A stretch of DNA of 64,000 nucleotides from assembly GCA_040752005.1 (NCBI GenBank), contig JBFMFX010000022.1, forward strand, positions 4,073 through 68,072. The letters are read 5' to 3'. This DNA is from RBG-16-66-20 sp040752005 (lineage in GTDB: Bacteria; Pseudomonadota; Gammaproteobacteria; Burkholderiales; SG8-39). Below are positions 22,873 to 31,056 of the stretch, in pieces (positions within the stretch are counted from its first letter, which is position 1; each line of letters opens with the position of its first letter). Both the position numbers and the translations under genes were made by a program. Under the pieces are notes generated by a model. It had not been told where the DNA came from, ran no database searches, and saw only the letters and a program-made list of their open reading frames with translations.

Positions 22873-23384
22873 GAGTTCTCGGCATTGACCCGGGCCTACG
22901 CGCGACCGGATTCGGCGTCATCGAGCGCTCCGGCGGCCGGCTGCGCTACCTCTCGAGCGGCACGGTGCGCTCCGGCGCCGGCGACCTCGCGGCGCGGCTC
23001 AAGGTGCTGCTGGAGGGGCTCGGGGAGGTGATCCGGCGGGCGAACCCGACCGAGGTCGCGATCGAGAAGGTGTTCGTCAACGTCAATGCGCAGTCCACCC
23101 TTGCGCTCGGGCAGGCGCGCGGAACCGCGATCTGCGCCGCCGTGCTCGCCGGGCTGCCGGTCTCCGAGTACACTGCGCTGCAGGTAAAGCAGGCGGTGGT
23201 GGGCAACGGCCACGCCTCCAAAGGGCAGGTGCAGCACATGGTGAAGCGGCTGCTCGCGTTGCCGGGAGACCCCAGCCCCGATGCCGCCGACGCGCTCGCC
23301 TGCGCGATCTGTCATGCGCACGGCGCGGGCACCGGTCGCTATTCGCTGCGCGGTCGCAGGCTGCGCCGAGGGCGGCTGGCGTGA
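22869..23384 (+). CDS. ruvC: Holliday-junction resolvase RuvC
   Basis: Endonuclease that cleaves Holliday junctions with RuvAB. The 171 residues start MRVLGIDPGLRATGFGVI with the first catalytic Asp (Asp7); the second acidic residue is in VAIEKVFVNVNAQS (Glu), and the last pair is in DPSPDAADALACAICH. The start is GTG 22869 overlapping the yebC stop. The order ruvC-ruvA-ruvB is the common proteobacterial arrangement. The C-terminal tail is basic (LRGRRLRRGRLA). Confidence 0.96.
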   Translation: MRVLGIDPGLRATGFGVIERSGGRLRYLSSGTVRSGAGDLAARLKVLLEGLGEVIRRANPTEVAIEKVFVNVNAQSTLALGQARGTAICAAVLAGLPVSEYTALQVKQAVVGNGHASKGQVQHMVKRLLALPGDPSPDAADALACAICHAHGAGTGRYSLRGRRLRRGRLA

Positions 23385-23445
23385 GCCGGGGCCGGTCGAG
23401 GGGGGCGCCGCGCCGGGTCGGCCGGAAGAAAACGGGGTGCCGTCC

Positions 23446-24021
23446 TTGATCGGCCGCCTGACAGGAAGGCTCACCGCCAAGCATCCGCCGCAGGTGTTGA
23501 TCGAGGTGGGCGGCGTCGCCTACGAGGTGGACGTGCCGATGAGCACGTTCTACGCGCTGCCCGCCACCGGCGAGCCGGTGACGCTGCACACGCACCTCGT
23601 CGTGCGCGAGGACGCGCACGTCCTGTACGGTTTTGCGACGCTGGAGGAGCGCGCGGCGTTCCGCCAGCTCATCCGCATCTCCGGCGTCGGGGCGCGCACC
23701 GCGCTCGCGGTGCTCTCGGGGCTCTCGGTCGCCGATCTCGCGCAGGCGGTGGCGCTGCAGGAACCGGCCCGGCTCACGAAGATCCCCGGCATCGGCAGAA
23801 AGACCGCCGAGCGGCTGCTGCTCGAGCTCAAGGGCAGGCTCGCCGATGCGCTGCCGGCGCCTGCGGGCGCCTCGACCGACGGCGCGACCGACATCCTGAA
23901 CGCGCTGCTCGCGCTCGGCTACAGCGAGAAGGAGGCGCGCGGCGCGCTGCAAGGTTTGCCGCCGGGAATCGGCGTCGCCGAGGGCATCCGCGCGGCGCTC
24001 AAGGCCCTGGCAAAATCCTGA
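23446..24021 (+). CDS. ruvA: Holliday-junction branch-migration protein RuvA
   Basis: DNA-binding tetramer that guides RuvB onto Holliday junctions. Two helix-hairpin-helix motifs are visible: ISGVGARTALAVLSGL and IPGIGRKTAERLLLEL, followed by the flexible linker and the RuvB-binding domain III (DILNALLALGYSEKEA). The start chosen is TTG 23446 because it gives the family N-terminus (M)IGRLTGRL, 191 aa; GTG 23437 three codons upstream in frame is the alternative. It follows ruvC by about 60 bp and precedes ruvB by 3 bp. Confidence 0.94.
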   Translation: MIGRLTGRLTAKHPPQVLIEVGGVAYEVDVPMSTFYALPATGEPVTLHTHLVVREDAHVLYGFATLEERAAFRQLIRISGVGARTALAVLSGLSVADLAQAVALQEPARLTKIPGIGRKTAERLLLELKGRLADALPAPAGASTDGATDILNALLALGYSEKEARGALQGLPPGIGVAEGIRAALKALAKS

Positions 24022-24024
24022 CCG

Positions 24025-25062
24025 ATGGCGATCGAGACCGACCGGCTGATCTCGGCGGCGCCGCTCGCGGGCGAGGAAGAGCGCATCGAACGCACGCTGC
24101 GCCCGGCCACCCTCGCCGAATACGTCGGGCAGAAGAAGATCCGCGCGCAGCTGGAGATCTTCATCCAGGCGGCGCGCGAGCGGCGCGAGGCGCTGGATCA
24201 TGTGCTGCTCTTCGGCCCTCCGGGCCTGGGCAAGACCACGCTCGCGCACATCATCGCGCGGGAGCTGGGCGTAAGCCTTCGCCAGACCTCCGGGCCGGTG
24301 CTCGAGCGGCCCGGAGATCTCGCCGCGATGCTCACCAACCTCGAGCCGCGCGACGTGCTGTTCATTGACGAGATCCACCGCCTCTCGCCGGTGGTGGAGG
24401 AGATCCTGTACCCGGCGCTGGAGGACTACAAGCTCGACATCATGATCGGCGAGGGGCCGGCGGCGCGCTCGATCAAGCTCGACCTGCCGCCGTTCACGCT
24501 GGTGGGCGCGACCACGCGCGCCGGCATGCTCACCAATCCGCTGCGCGACCGCTTCGGCATCGTCGCGCGCCTGGAGTTCTACGACGAGGCCGAACTCGCC
24601 GCGATCGTGCGCCGCTCCGCGGGCCTGCTCGATGTGGCGATCGAGGAGGAGGGCGCGGCCGAGATCGCGCGCCGCGCGCGCGGCACTCCCCGCATCGCCA
24701 ACCGGCTGCTGCGGCGGGTGCGCGACTACGCGCAGGTGAAGGCCGACGGCCGCGTGACGCGGGCGGTGGCCGATGCTGCGCTCGCGATGCTCGAGGTGGA
24801 CGCGGTGGGGCTGGACGTCATGGACCGCAAGCTGCTGCTTGCCGTGATCGAGAAGTTTTCCGGCGGCCCGGTCGGGCTGGAGAACCTCGCGCACGCGATC
24901 GGCGAGGAGGTGGACACGATCGAGGACGTGCTCGAGCCCTACCTCATCCAGTCCGGGTATCTGCAGCGCACGCAGCGCGGCCGAATGGCGACGCTTGCCG
25001 CCTACCGCCATTTCGGCATCGTCGCGCCGGCGGCGGCGCGCGACCTGCTCGCGGGCGACTGA
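24025..25062 (+). CDS. ruvB: Holliday-junction helicase motor RuvB
   Basis: Hexameric AAA+ motor for branch migration. The 345 residues include LRPATLAEYVGQKKIRAQL, Walker A LLFGPPGLGKTTLAHIIA, Walker B DVLFIDEIHRLSP, sensor 1 VGATTRAGML and the arginine-containing LRDRFGI, and a C-terminal winged helix (EEVDTIEDVLEPYLIQSGYL). Full length and highly conserved. It ends the ruv group, 65 bp before ybgC. Confidence 0.97.
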   Translation: MAIETDRLISAAPLAGEEERIERTLRPATLAEYVGQKKIRAQLEIFIQAARERREALDHVLLFGPPGLGKTTLAHIIARELGVSLRQTSGPVLERPGDLAAMLTNLEPRDVLFIDEIHRLSPVVEEILYPALEDYKLDIMIGEGPAARSIKLDLPPFTLVGATTRAGMLTNPLRDRFGIVARLEFYDEAELAAIVRRSAGLLDVAIEEEGAAEIARRARGTPRIANRLLRRVRDYAQVKADGRVTRAVADAALAMLEVDAVGLDVMDRKLLLAVIEKFSGGPVGLENLAHAIGEEVDTIEDVLEPYLIQSGYLQRTQRGRMATLAAYRHFGIVAPAAARDLLAGD

Positions 25063-25133
25063 GGAACGATCGCGACCGCAGGCGGCCGGATTCGCGCCCG
25101 CGCGCGGCGGGCGCCCCGGGCGCATGCGTGGGC

Positions 25134-25139
25134 TACAAT
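25134..25139 (+). promoter_or_regulatory. -10 box (TACAAT) before ybgC
   Basis: TGGGCTACAATC is a good extended -10 sequence. It ends 6 nt before GTG 25146, which is in frame for ybgC, so the message for the ybgC-tol operon would be nearly leaderless. Using the upstream GTG 25128 as start would place the promoter inside the gene. Confidence 0.45.
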
Positions 25140-25145
25140 CGGCCG

Positions 25146-25568
25146 GTGCTGCAAGTGCCCGGCCCGGAAAAGGAATTTGCCTGGCAGGTGCGGGTCTATT
25201 ACGAGGACACGGACCGTGGCGGCGTGGTGTACTACGCCAACTATCTGCGCTACTTCGAGCGCGCCCGCACCGAATGGCTGCGCGCGCTCGGCGTGGACCA
25301 GGAGCGCATGGCGGCCGAGCAGGGCCTCGGCTTCGTCGTGGTGCGCGCCGAGATTGACTTTCGCACCGGCGCGCGGCTCGACGATCTGCTCACGGTGACC
25401 GTGCGACTGCTCGAGGCGCGCCGCGCCTGGTTCTGGCTCGGCCAGCAGGCGCGGCTCGCCGACGGGCGCGTGTGCGCCGAGGCTCGCATCAAGGCCGCGT
25501 GCGTGCGCCACCGCGACATGCGCCCGCAGCCGCTGCCGGCCGGGCTTCGCGCGAGGATCGCCGCATGA
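25146..25568 (+). CDS. ybgC: YbgC acyl-CoA thioesterase of the Tol-Pal operon
   Basis: Hot-dog-fold thioesterase, usually acting on acyl-CoA or acyl-ACP and linked to phospholipid metabolism at the Tol-Pal complex. The signature VRVYYEDTDRGGVVYYANY includes the catalytic Asp. About 140 aa, matching the family. The start is uncertain: GTG 25128, 25146 and 25155 are in frame with no clear ribosome site. I chose 25146 because of the -10 box just upstream and because the length then matches E. coli YbgC. Its stop overlaps the tolQ ATG. Confidence 0.92.
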   Translation: MLQVPGPEKEFAWQVRVYYEDTDRGGVVYYANYLRYFERARTEWLRALGVDQERMAAEQGLGFVVVRAEIDFRTGARLDDLLTVTVRLLEARRAWFWLGQQARLADGRVCAEARIKAACVRHRDMRPQPLPAGLRARIAA

Positions 25569-26248
25569 CGGTGACGCAGGACTACGAGCTGTGGACGCTG
25601 ATCGCCAACGCCTCCCTGGTGGTGAAGGCGGTGATGGCGCTGCTCGCCGCGGTGTCGTTCATGTCGTGGATGTTCATTTTCCGCAAGTGGTTCACGATCC
25701 GGCGCGCGCGCGAGCAGACCGACCAGTTCGAGCGCGAGTTCTGGAGCGGCAACGACCTCAACGCGCTGTACCAGGGGGCGGTGAACGCGCGCCATAGCAT
25801 CGGCAGCCTGGAGCGCATCTTCGAGGCGGGCTACCGCGAGTTCGCCAAGCTGCGCGGACAGCGCGGCACCGACGCCTCCGTGATGGTGGACGGCGCGCGC
25901 CGCGCGATGCGCGCCACCTACCAGCGCGAGATGGATTTCCTCGAGCGCCATCTCGCCTTTCTCGCCTCCACCGGCTCGGTGAGCCCGTACGTGGGCCTTT
26001 TCGGCACGGTGTGGGGAATCATGCATGCGTTTCGCAGCCTCGCCAGCGTGCAGCAGGCCACCCTCGCGCAGGTCGCCCCCGGCATCGCCGAGGCGCTGAT
26101 CGCCACCGCGATCGGCCTGTTCGCCGCCATCCCGGCCGTGGTCGCCTACAACCGCTTCTCGCACGACATTGACCGGCTCGCGATCCGCTTCGAGAGCTTC
26201 ATGGAGGAGTTCTCGAACGTGCTGCAGCGCCAGACGGCGGTGAGGTAG
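25565..26248 (+). CDS. tolQ: TolQ, inner-membrane proton channel subunit
   Basis: Membrane component of the Tol-Pal energy-transducing machine that pulls the outer membrane inward during division. The 227 residues show three membrane segments: VVKAVMALLAAVSFMSWMFI near the start, and two later ones around VSPYVGLFGTVWGIMHAF and ALIATAIGLFAAIPAVVAYN. The motif LFGTVWGI is the MotA/TolQ/ExbB signature. Start overlaps the ybgC stop (ATGA). It is followed by tolR after 6 bp. Confidence 0.96.
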   Translation: MTVTQDYELWTLIANASLVVKAVMALLAAVSFMSWMFIFRKWFTIRRAREQTDQFEREFWSGNDLNALYQGAVNARHSIGSLERIFEAGYREFAKLRGQRGTDASVMVDGARRAMRATYQREMDFLERHLAFLASTGSVSPYVGLFGTVWGIMHAFRSLASVQQATLAQVAPGIAEALIATAIGLFAAIPAVVAYNRFSHDIDRLAIRFESFMEEFSNVLQRQTAVR

Positions 26249-26254
26249 GCGGGG

Positions 26255-26668
26255 ATGTCGCGGCTGCACTCGCGGCGGGCGCCGATGCACGAGATCAACG
26301 TCGTACCGTACGTGGACGTGATGCTCGTGCTGCTGGTCATTTTCATGGTGACCGCGCCGCTCGTCGCACCCGGCGTGATCGACCTGCCGTCGGTGGATAA
26401 GGCCTCGGCGCCCAAGCTCGCGCCGATCGAGATCCTGATCGCCGAGGACCGCAGCCTGACGCTTCGCGAGCGCGACGCCGCCGGCCGCATTCTCGCCGAG
26501 CGGCCGATCCGGCGCGACGAGATCGCGAAGGCGGTGAAGGACCCGAAGACGCCGGTGCTGATCGCCGGCGACCGCAACGTGAAATACGAGGCGGTGCTCG
26601 CCCTCATGGACGAGCTGCGCGCCAGGGGCGTCGAGCGCGTCGGCCTGCAGGTGAAACCGAGGCAATGA
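26255..26668 (+). CDS. tolR: TolR, proton-channel and periplasmic regulator
   Basis: ExbD/TolR-family protein (137 aa) with a single N-terminal membrane helix: INVVPYVDVMLVLLVIFMVT. The conserved membrane Asp in YVDVMLVLL is the proton-path residue. A periplasmic domain follows (APIEILIAEDRSLTLRERDA). It works with TolQ to energise TolA. Its stop overlaps the tolA start. Classic member of the tolQRAB set. Confidence 0.96.
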   Translation: MSRLHSRRAPMHEINVVPYVDVMLVLLVIFMVTAPLVAPGVIDLPSVDKASAPKLAPIEILIAEDRSLTLRERDAAGRILAERPIRRDEIAKAVKDPKTPVLIAGDRNVKYEAVLALMDELRARGVERVGLQVKPRQ

Positions 26669-27438
26669 CGGCGGCGGTCTTCGACGAACGCGCCGAGCCG
26701 GGCGCGCTCGCCTCGGCGTTTCTCGCGGCGCTCGTGCATATCGCGCTGCTTGCCGTTCTCGTCCTCGGCGTGCGCTGGCAGAACCCGCCGCCGGAGCCGG
26801 TGAGCGCGGAGCTGTGGGACGCACCGCAGGCCGCGCCCCCGCCTGCGCCCGCTGCGAAAGCGGAACCGCCGCCTGCGGCGGTGCCGAAACCGGAGCCGCG
26901 CATCGAGAAGCCCGACATCGAGGTGAAGGCGCCGCCGAAGCCGAAACCCGAGCCGCCGAAATCGGCCCCGAGGCCGGAGCCGCCCAGAATCGCACCGAAG
27001 TCCAACGCAGAAAAGGCGGCGCCCAGGCCGCCGGTGGACGCCGACGTGCAGCGGCGGTTGCGCGAGGAGCTGGCGCGCGAGCAGCAGCAGCTTGCGCTGG
27101 AGCACGAGCGCGCGGCGATCCGCGACAGCCTCGCGCGCGACGCCGCGGCCGAGCGCGCGCGCGCGCTCGCCACCTGGGTGGACAGGATCCGCGCCAAGAT
27201 CCGCGGCAACATCCTGCTGCCGCCGGACTTGAAGGGCAACCCCGAGGCCATCTTCGACGTGGTGCAACTGCCCACCGGCGAAGTGCTCTCGGTGAAGCTG
27301 CGCAAGTCGAGCGGGCACGCCGGCTACGACCAGGCGGTCGAGCGCGCGATCCTCAAGTCTTCGCCGCTGCCCAGGCCCGATCGGCCGGAACTTTTTCAGC
27401 GCGAGCTGGAGCTGAGGTTCCGGCCGCTCGACCGGTGA
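26665..27438 (+). CDS. tolA: TolA, periplasm-spanning link to TolB/Pal
   Basis: 257-aa protein anchored by an N-terminal helix (ASAFLAALVHIALLAVLVLG). A long Pro/Lys/Glu/Ala-rich segment follows (about residues 45-120), with repeats of the type PKPEP and PPKPKPEPPK, then a helical stretch (LREELAREQQQLALEHERAA), and a C-terminal TonB/TolA-like domain (NILLPPDLKGNPEAIFDVVQ). It is shorter than the enterobacterial protein, as usual in betaproteobacteria. It energises Pal/TolB at the division site. Confidence 0.94.
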   Translation: MTAAVFDERAEPGALASAFLAALVHIALLAVLVLGVRWQNPPPEPVSAELWDAPQAAPPPAPAAKAEPPPAAVPKPEPRIEKPDIEVKAPPKPKPEPPKSAPRPEPPRIAPKSNAEKAAPRPPVDADVQRRLREELAREQQQLALEHERAAIRDSLARDAAAERARALATWVDRIRAKIRGNILLPPDLKGNPEAIFDVVQLPTGEVLSVKLRKSSGHAGYDQAVERAILKSSPLPRPDRPELFQRELELRFRPLDR

Positions 27439-27456
27439 GGCGACACGCTTTGCCCC

Positions 27457-27462
27457 TATAAT
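27457..27462 (+). promoter_or_regulatory. Consensus -10 box before tolB
   Basis: TATAAT lies between tolA and tolB and ends 9 nt before the tolB ATG. It would give tolB-pal-cpoB-queC their own nearly leaderless transcript. No convincing -35 element is seen at the expected distance. Confidence 0.45.
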
Positions 27463-27471
27463 TCGGCGCGC

Positions 27472-28740
27472 ATGCGCAGGCTCGCCGCCGCTCTCGCTAC
27501 TGCGGTCGTTCCGGTTTTCGCCAGCGCGCAGCTCACGATCGAGATCACCGGCGCGGGCGCGCAGCGCATCCCGATCGCGGTGGCGCCATTCGCGGGCGAG
27601 GCGGCGCTCGGCTCGGGCATCAGCGCGATCGTCAAGGCGGACCTGGAGCGCAGCGGCCTGTTTCGCGTGCTCCAGCTGCCGCCGCTGGTGCCGGTGCCGA
27701 CCGAGGCGAGCGCCGTCAACTACGCCGAGTGGCGCTCGCGGCTCGCCGACGCGCTGGTGCTCGGCTCGGCGGCCGTGCGCGCCGATGGCCGCTACGAGGT
27801 GCGCTTCAAGCTGCATGACGTGGTGAAGGGGGCGGACCTCTCCGGCGTCGCCTATACGCTGCCGCGAGAGCAGGCGCGCGCCACGGCGCACCGCATCGCC
27901 GATTACGTCTACGAGAAGCTCACCGGCACGAAGGGCGTCTTCTCGACCCGCATCGCCTACGTGGTCAAGCGCGGCAGCCGCTACGAGCTGAAGATCGCGG
28001 ATGCCGACGGCGCGGGCGAGGAAACGGCGCTGGTGTCGCTCGAACCCATCATTTCGCCGGCCTGGTCGCCCGACGGGCGGCGGCTCGCCTACGTCTCGTT
28101 CGAGAACAAGAAGCCGGTGATCTACGTGCATTCGCTCGCCGACGGCAAGCGGCAGGTGGCGGCGAATTTCAAAGGCTCGAACTCGGCGCCGGCGTGGTCG
28201 CCCGACGGCACGCGGCTCGCGGTGGCGCTCTCGCGCGAAGGCGGCACGCAGCTCTACCTCATCAATCCGGATGGCAGCGGCCTGCGCCGCCTCACGCAGT
28301 CGAACGCGGTGGATACGGAACCGGCGTTTTCGCCCGATGGTCAAATCTTGTACTTCACTTCCGACCGGGGCGGCAGCCCGCAGATCTACCGCATGCCGGT
28401 CGCGGGCGGGGAGCCGCAGCGGGTGACCTTCGAGGGTGCGTACAACGTATCGCCGCGGGTGAGCCCGGACGGTAAGCTGCTAGCCTACATCACGCGCACG
28501 AATGGGCGCTTTCAGCTCGCGGTGATGGATCTGGCGAGCCGTCAGGTTCAGGTGCTCACCGACAGCGACCGCGACGAGTCGCCGAGCTTCGCGCCCAATG
28601 GCCGCATGATCCTGATCGCGACGGTGATCGGCGGCCGCGGCGTGCTCTCGGCGGTGTCGGCCGACGGGCGCGTGAAGCAGCGCCTGACCGTCTCGGCGGG
28701 CGACGTACGCGAGCCGGCCTGGGGACCGTTCACCAACTAA
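27472..28740 (+). CDS. tolB: TolB, periplasmic beta-propeller
   Basis: Periplasmic protein of 422 aa that binds Pal and OmpA-type proteins and is displaced by TolA. A signal peptide (MRRLAAALATAVVPVFASA) is followed by an N-terminal domain and a six-bladed propeller whose repeats are evident as SPAWSPDGRRLAYVS, APAWSPDGTRLAVAL, EPAFSPDGQILYFTS and SPRVSPDGKLLAYIT. Preceded by its own possible promoter; pal follows 19 bp later. Confidence 0.96.
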   Translation: MRRLAAALATAVVPVFASAQLTIEITGAGAQRIPIAVAPFAGEAALGSGISAIVKADLERSGLFRVLQLPPLVPVPTEASAVNYAEWRSRLADALVLGSAAVRADGRYEVRFKLHDVVKGADLSGVAYTLPREQARATAHRIADYVYEKLTGTKGVFSTRIAYVVKRGSRYELKIADADGAGEETALVSLEPIISPAWSPDGRRLAYVSFENKKPVIYVHSLADGKRQVAANFKGSNSAPAWSPDGTRLAVALSREGGTQLYLINPDGSGLRRLTQSNAVDTEPAFSPDGQILYFTSDRGGSPQIYRMPVAGGEPQRVTFEGAYNVSPRVSPDGKLLAYITRTNGRFQLAVMDLASRQVQVLTDSDRDESPSFAPNGRMILIATVIGGRGVLSAVSADGRVKQRLTVSAGDVREPAWGPFTN

Positions 28741-28759
28741 CCGCAAAGGAGCGAAAACC

Positions 28760-29326
28760 ATGCGACCGATCGTCATTGCCGCGCTGCTCGCGGCAGCGCT
28801 TGCCGGATGCAGCAGCACCCCCGAGGAGGAGCAGTCGCCCGCCGGCGTCGAGGAACGCCAGCCCGGGACGGGCGCCGCCGCAGGCGGTGCGCAACCGCAA
28901 CCGGTAAAGCCCGGGGAGGTCGCGCGCGTGGACCTGACGGCGGGCAAGCCGCAGGCGCCGAACCCGCTCAAGGACCCCGCGAGCATCCTGTCGCGGCGCT
29001 CGGTCTACTTCGATTACGACAAGTACGACATCAAGGACGAATTCCGGCCGCTGATCGAGGCGCACGCGAAATACCTGCGCGAGCACCCGGAGGCGAAGGT
29101 GCTCGTCCAGGGCAACGCCGACGAGCGCGGCAGCCGCGAGTACAACGTCGGGCTCGGGCAGCGGCGTTCCGACGCGGTCAAGCGCATGCTGATGCTGCTC
29201 GGAGCGAAGGAGGCGCAAATCGAGTCGGTGAGCCTGGGCGAGGAAAAGCCGGTCTGCACCGAGTCGAACGAGGCGTGCTGGGCGAAGAACCGGCGCGGCG
29301 ACATCCTGTATCAGGGCGAGTACTGA
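28760..29326 (+). CDS. pal: Pal, peptidoglycan-associated lipoprotein
   Basis: Outer-membrane lipoprotein (188 aa) with lipobox AALAGCSS, the lipidated Cys at about residue 17. A Pro/Gly/Ala-rich linker leads to the OmpA-like peptidoglycan-binding domain, recognised by VYFDYDKYDIKDEF, VQGNADERGSREYN and LGQRRSDAVKRML. It anchors the outer membrane to the cell wall in the Tol-Pal system. AAAGGAGCGAAAACC upstream gives a good ribosome site. Confidence 0.96.
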   Translation: MRPIVIAALLAAALAGCSSTPEEEQSPAGVEERQPGTGAAAGGAQPQPVKPGEVARVDLTAGKPQAPNPLKDPASILSRRSVYFDYDKYDIKDEFRPLIEAHAKYLREHPEAKVLVQGNADERGSREYNVGLGQRRSDAVKRMLMLLGAKEAQIESVSLGEEKPVCTESNEACWAKNRRGDILYQGEY

Positions 29327-29333
29327 GGGCCGC

Positions 29334-30119
29334 TTGAAGCGCCGCCTCGCCGCCGCCCTCGCCGCCGCCGCGCTCGCCGCGCCCGCGACCGCGCAGGGTC
29401 TGTTCGACGACAACGTCGCGCGCCAGCGTATCGCCGACCTGCGCAGGCAGGTGGAGGCGGCGCACCAGGCATTCGAGGAGCGCCTGGCGAAGCTGGAGGA
29501 CCGCTCGGCGCTGATCGAGCTTGCCGGGCAGATCGAGGCGCTGCGCGCGGAGATCGCGCGGCTGCGCGGGCAACTCGAAGTGATGCAGCATCAGGCCGAG
29601 ACGGCCGACAGGCGCGGCAAGGAGCTGTATCTGGACATTGACACCCGCCTGAGAAAGCTCGAGCAGGCGCGCGAGCAGGCCGCGGCGCAGGCGGAAAAGC
29701 CCCCGGCCGAGACCTCGCCGACGGCGGCGGAAACGAAGGCCTACGAGGCGGCGCTCAACCAGTTCAAGCTCGGCAACTACGCGCTCGCGATCTCGGCGTT
29801 CCAGGGTTTTCTGGTCACGTACCCGGCCTCGAAGCTCGCGCCCTCGGCGCAGTACTGGATCGGCAACGCGCATTTCGCGCAGCGCGACTACAAGCAGGCG
29901 ATCGCCGCGCAGCAGAAGGTGGTTTCGGCCTGGCCGGAGGACGCCAAGGCCCCGGACGCGATGCTCAACATCGCCTCGTCGCAGGAGGCGCTCGGCGACC
30001 GGCGCGGCGCGCAGAAGACGCTGCAGGACCTGATTGCCCGCTATCCGAACAGCGCCGCGGCGGCGAGCGCGCGCCAGCGCCTGCAGGCCCTCGGACAGGC
30101 ACCGGCAAAAAAACGCTGA
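29334..30119 (+). CDS. cpoB: CpoB/YbgF, division coordinator with TPR repeats
   Basis: Periplasmic protein (261 aa) that links peptidoglycan synthesis with Tol-driven constriction. It begins at TTG 29334 with a signal peptide (KRRLAAALAAAALAAPATAQ). An N-terminal coiled coil follows (IADLRRQVEAAHQAFEERLA, and LRAEIARLRGQLEVMQ), then C-terminal TPR repeats starting at YEAALNQFKLGNYALAISAF. It is the usual neighbour downstream of pal. Its stop TGA overlaps the apparent CTG start of queC. Confidence 0.93.
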   Translation: MKRRLAAALAAAALAAPATAQGLFDDNVARQRIADLRRQVEAAHQAFEERLAKLEDRSALIELAGQIEALRAEIARLRGQLEVMQHQAETADRRGKELYLDIDTRLRKLEQAREQAAAQAEKPPAETSPTAAETKAYEAALNQFKLGNYALAISAFQGFLVTYPASKLAPSAQYWIGNAHFAQRDYKQAIAAQQKVVSAWPEDAKAPDAMLNIASSQEALGDRRGAQKTLQDLIARYPNSAAAASARQRLQALGQAPAKKR

Positions 30120-30805
30120 AGCGCGCGGTCATCCTGCTTTCCGGCGGCCTCGATTCCGCGACCACGCTCGCGTGGGCGCGGCGCGAGGGCTTCGAGTGCT
30201 GGTGCCTGTCGGTGGACTACGGCCAGCGCCACCGGGCCGAGCTTGCCGCGGCCGCGCGCATCGCGCGGTGCCTGGGCGCCCGCGAGCACCGCATCATGCG
30301 ACTCGACCTGGCGCAGTTCGGCGGCTCGGCGCTCACCGACCGCCGCATCGCGGTGCCGGCCGCGGGCGTGCAGCCGGGCATCCCGGTGACCTATGTTCCG
30401 GCGCGCAACACGATTTTCCTTTCGCTCGCGCTCGCGTGGGCCGAGGTGCTGCAGGCGCGCCACATCTTCATCGGTGCGAACGCGGTGGACTATTCCGGCT
30501 ATCCGGATTGCCGGCCGGAGTATCTGCGCGCCTTCGAGGCGATGGCCAATCTCGCCACGAAAGCGGCGATGGAGGGGCACCGGATCGAAGTGCGCGCGCC
30601 GCTTGTGGACCTGCCCAAGGCGGAAATCGTGCGGCTTGCGGTGGCGCTCGGCGTGGATCCGGCCGAGACGGTGACCTGCTACCAGCCCGATGCCGAGGGC
30701 CGCGCCTGCGGCGCCTGCGATGCATGCCGCATCCGCAGAAAGGGCTTCGCGGCGGCGGGCATCCCCGACACGACGCGCTACGCCGAGCGCGGCACTGGCA
30801 AATGA
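30116..30805 (+). CDS. queC: QueC, 7-cyano-7-deazaguanine synthase; apparent CTG start
   Basis: Converts carboxy-deazaguanine to preQ0 in queuosine biosynthesis, using ATP and ammonia. The P-loop-like motif is AVILLSGGLDSATTLAWA; the C-terminal zinc site is CGACDACRIRRKGF. DYGQRHRAEL and FSGYPDCR-like (YSGYPDCRPEY) motifs match the family. The conserved N-terminus MKRAV of E. coli QueC aligns with CTG-AAG-CGC-GCG-GTC at 30116, where CTG overlaps the cpoB stop (CTGA). No ATG, GTG or TTG occurs between the frame's upstream region and the P-loop. So either CTG is the start or the assembly has an error here. 229 aa. Confidence 0.9.
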   Translation: MKRAVILLSGGLDSATTLAWARREGFECWCLSVDYGQRHRAELAAAARIARCLGAREHRIMRLDLAQFGGSALTDRRIAVPAAGVQPGIPVTYVPARNTIFLSLALAWAEVLQARHIFIGANAVDYSGYPDCRPEYLRAFEAMANLATKAAMEGHRIEVRAPLVDLPKAEIVRLAVALGVDPAETVTCYQPDAEGRACGACDACRIRRKGFAAAGIPDTTRYAERGTGK

Positions 30806-30825
30806 GCGGCGCGGGCTGATAGAAT
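30796..30825 (+). promoter_or_regulatory. Promoter of tRNA-Lys
   Basis: TGGCAA (30796-30801) and TAGAAT (30820-30825) spaced by 18 bp form a plausible sigma-70 promoter overlapping the end of queC. Transcription would start about 20 nt before the mature tRNA. Confidence 0.4.
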
Positions 30826-30850
30826 CCGCGCCTTTCCGGAAGCGCACGGC

Positions 30851-30926
30851 GGGTCGTTAGCTCAGCTGGTAGAGCAGCGGACTTTTAATCCGTTGGTCGG
30901 CGGTTCGAATCCGCCACGACCTACCA
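30851..30926 (+). tRNA. tRNA-Lys (anticodon TTT)
   Basis: A 76-nt cloverleaf. The acceptor arm is GGGTCGT with ACGACCT (a G-U pair at the first position), the D arm TAGCTCAGCTGGTAGAGCA, the anticodon loop CTTTTAA giving anticodon TTT, the T arm GGCGGTTCGAATCCGCC, discriminator A and encoded CCA. It closely matches E. coli tRNA-Lys. A promoter-like element precedes it. Confidence 0.97.
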
Positions 30927-31056
30927 AGCATTCGACCGGACGCGCAACGCCGGCCGCAGCGCCTGCACTCGGCACGGGCGCGCGGCGCGGCTCGTCGCGC
31001 GATGCGGTATCCTCGGTGAGCGCGCCCTGCGCGGCCCTTCTCGCGGCCCTCGACCG

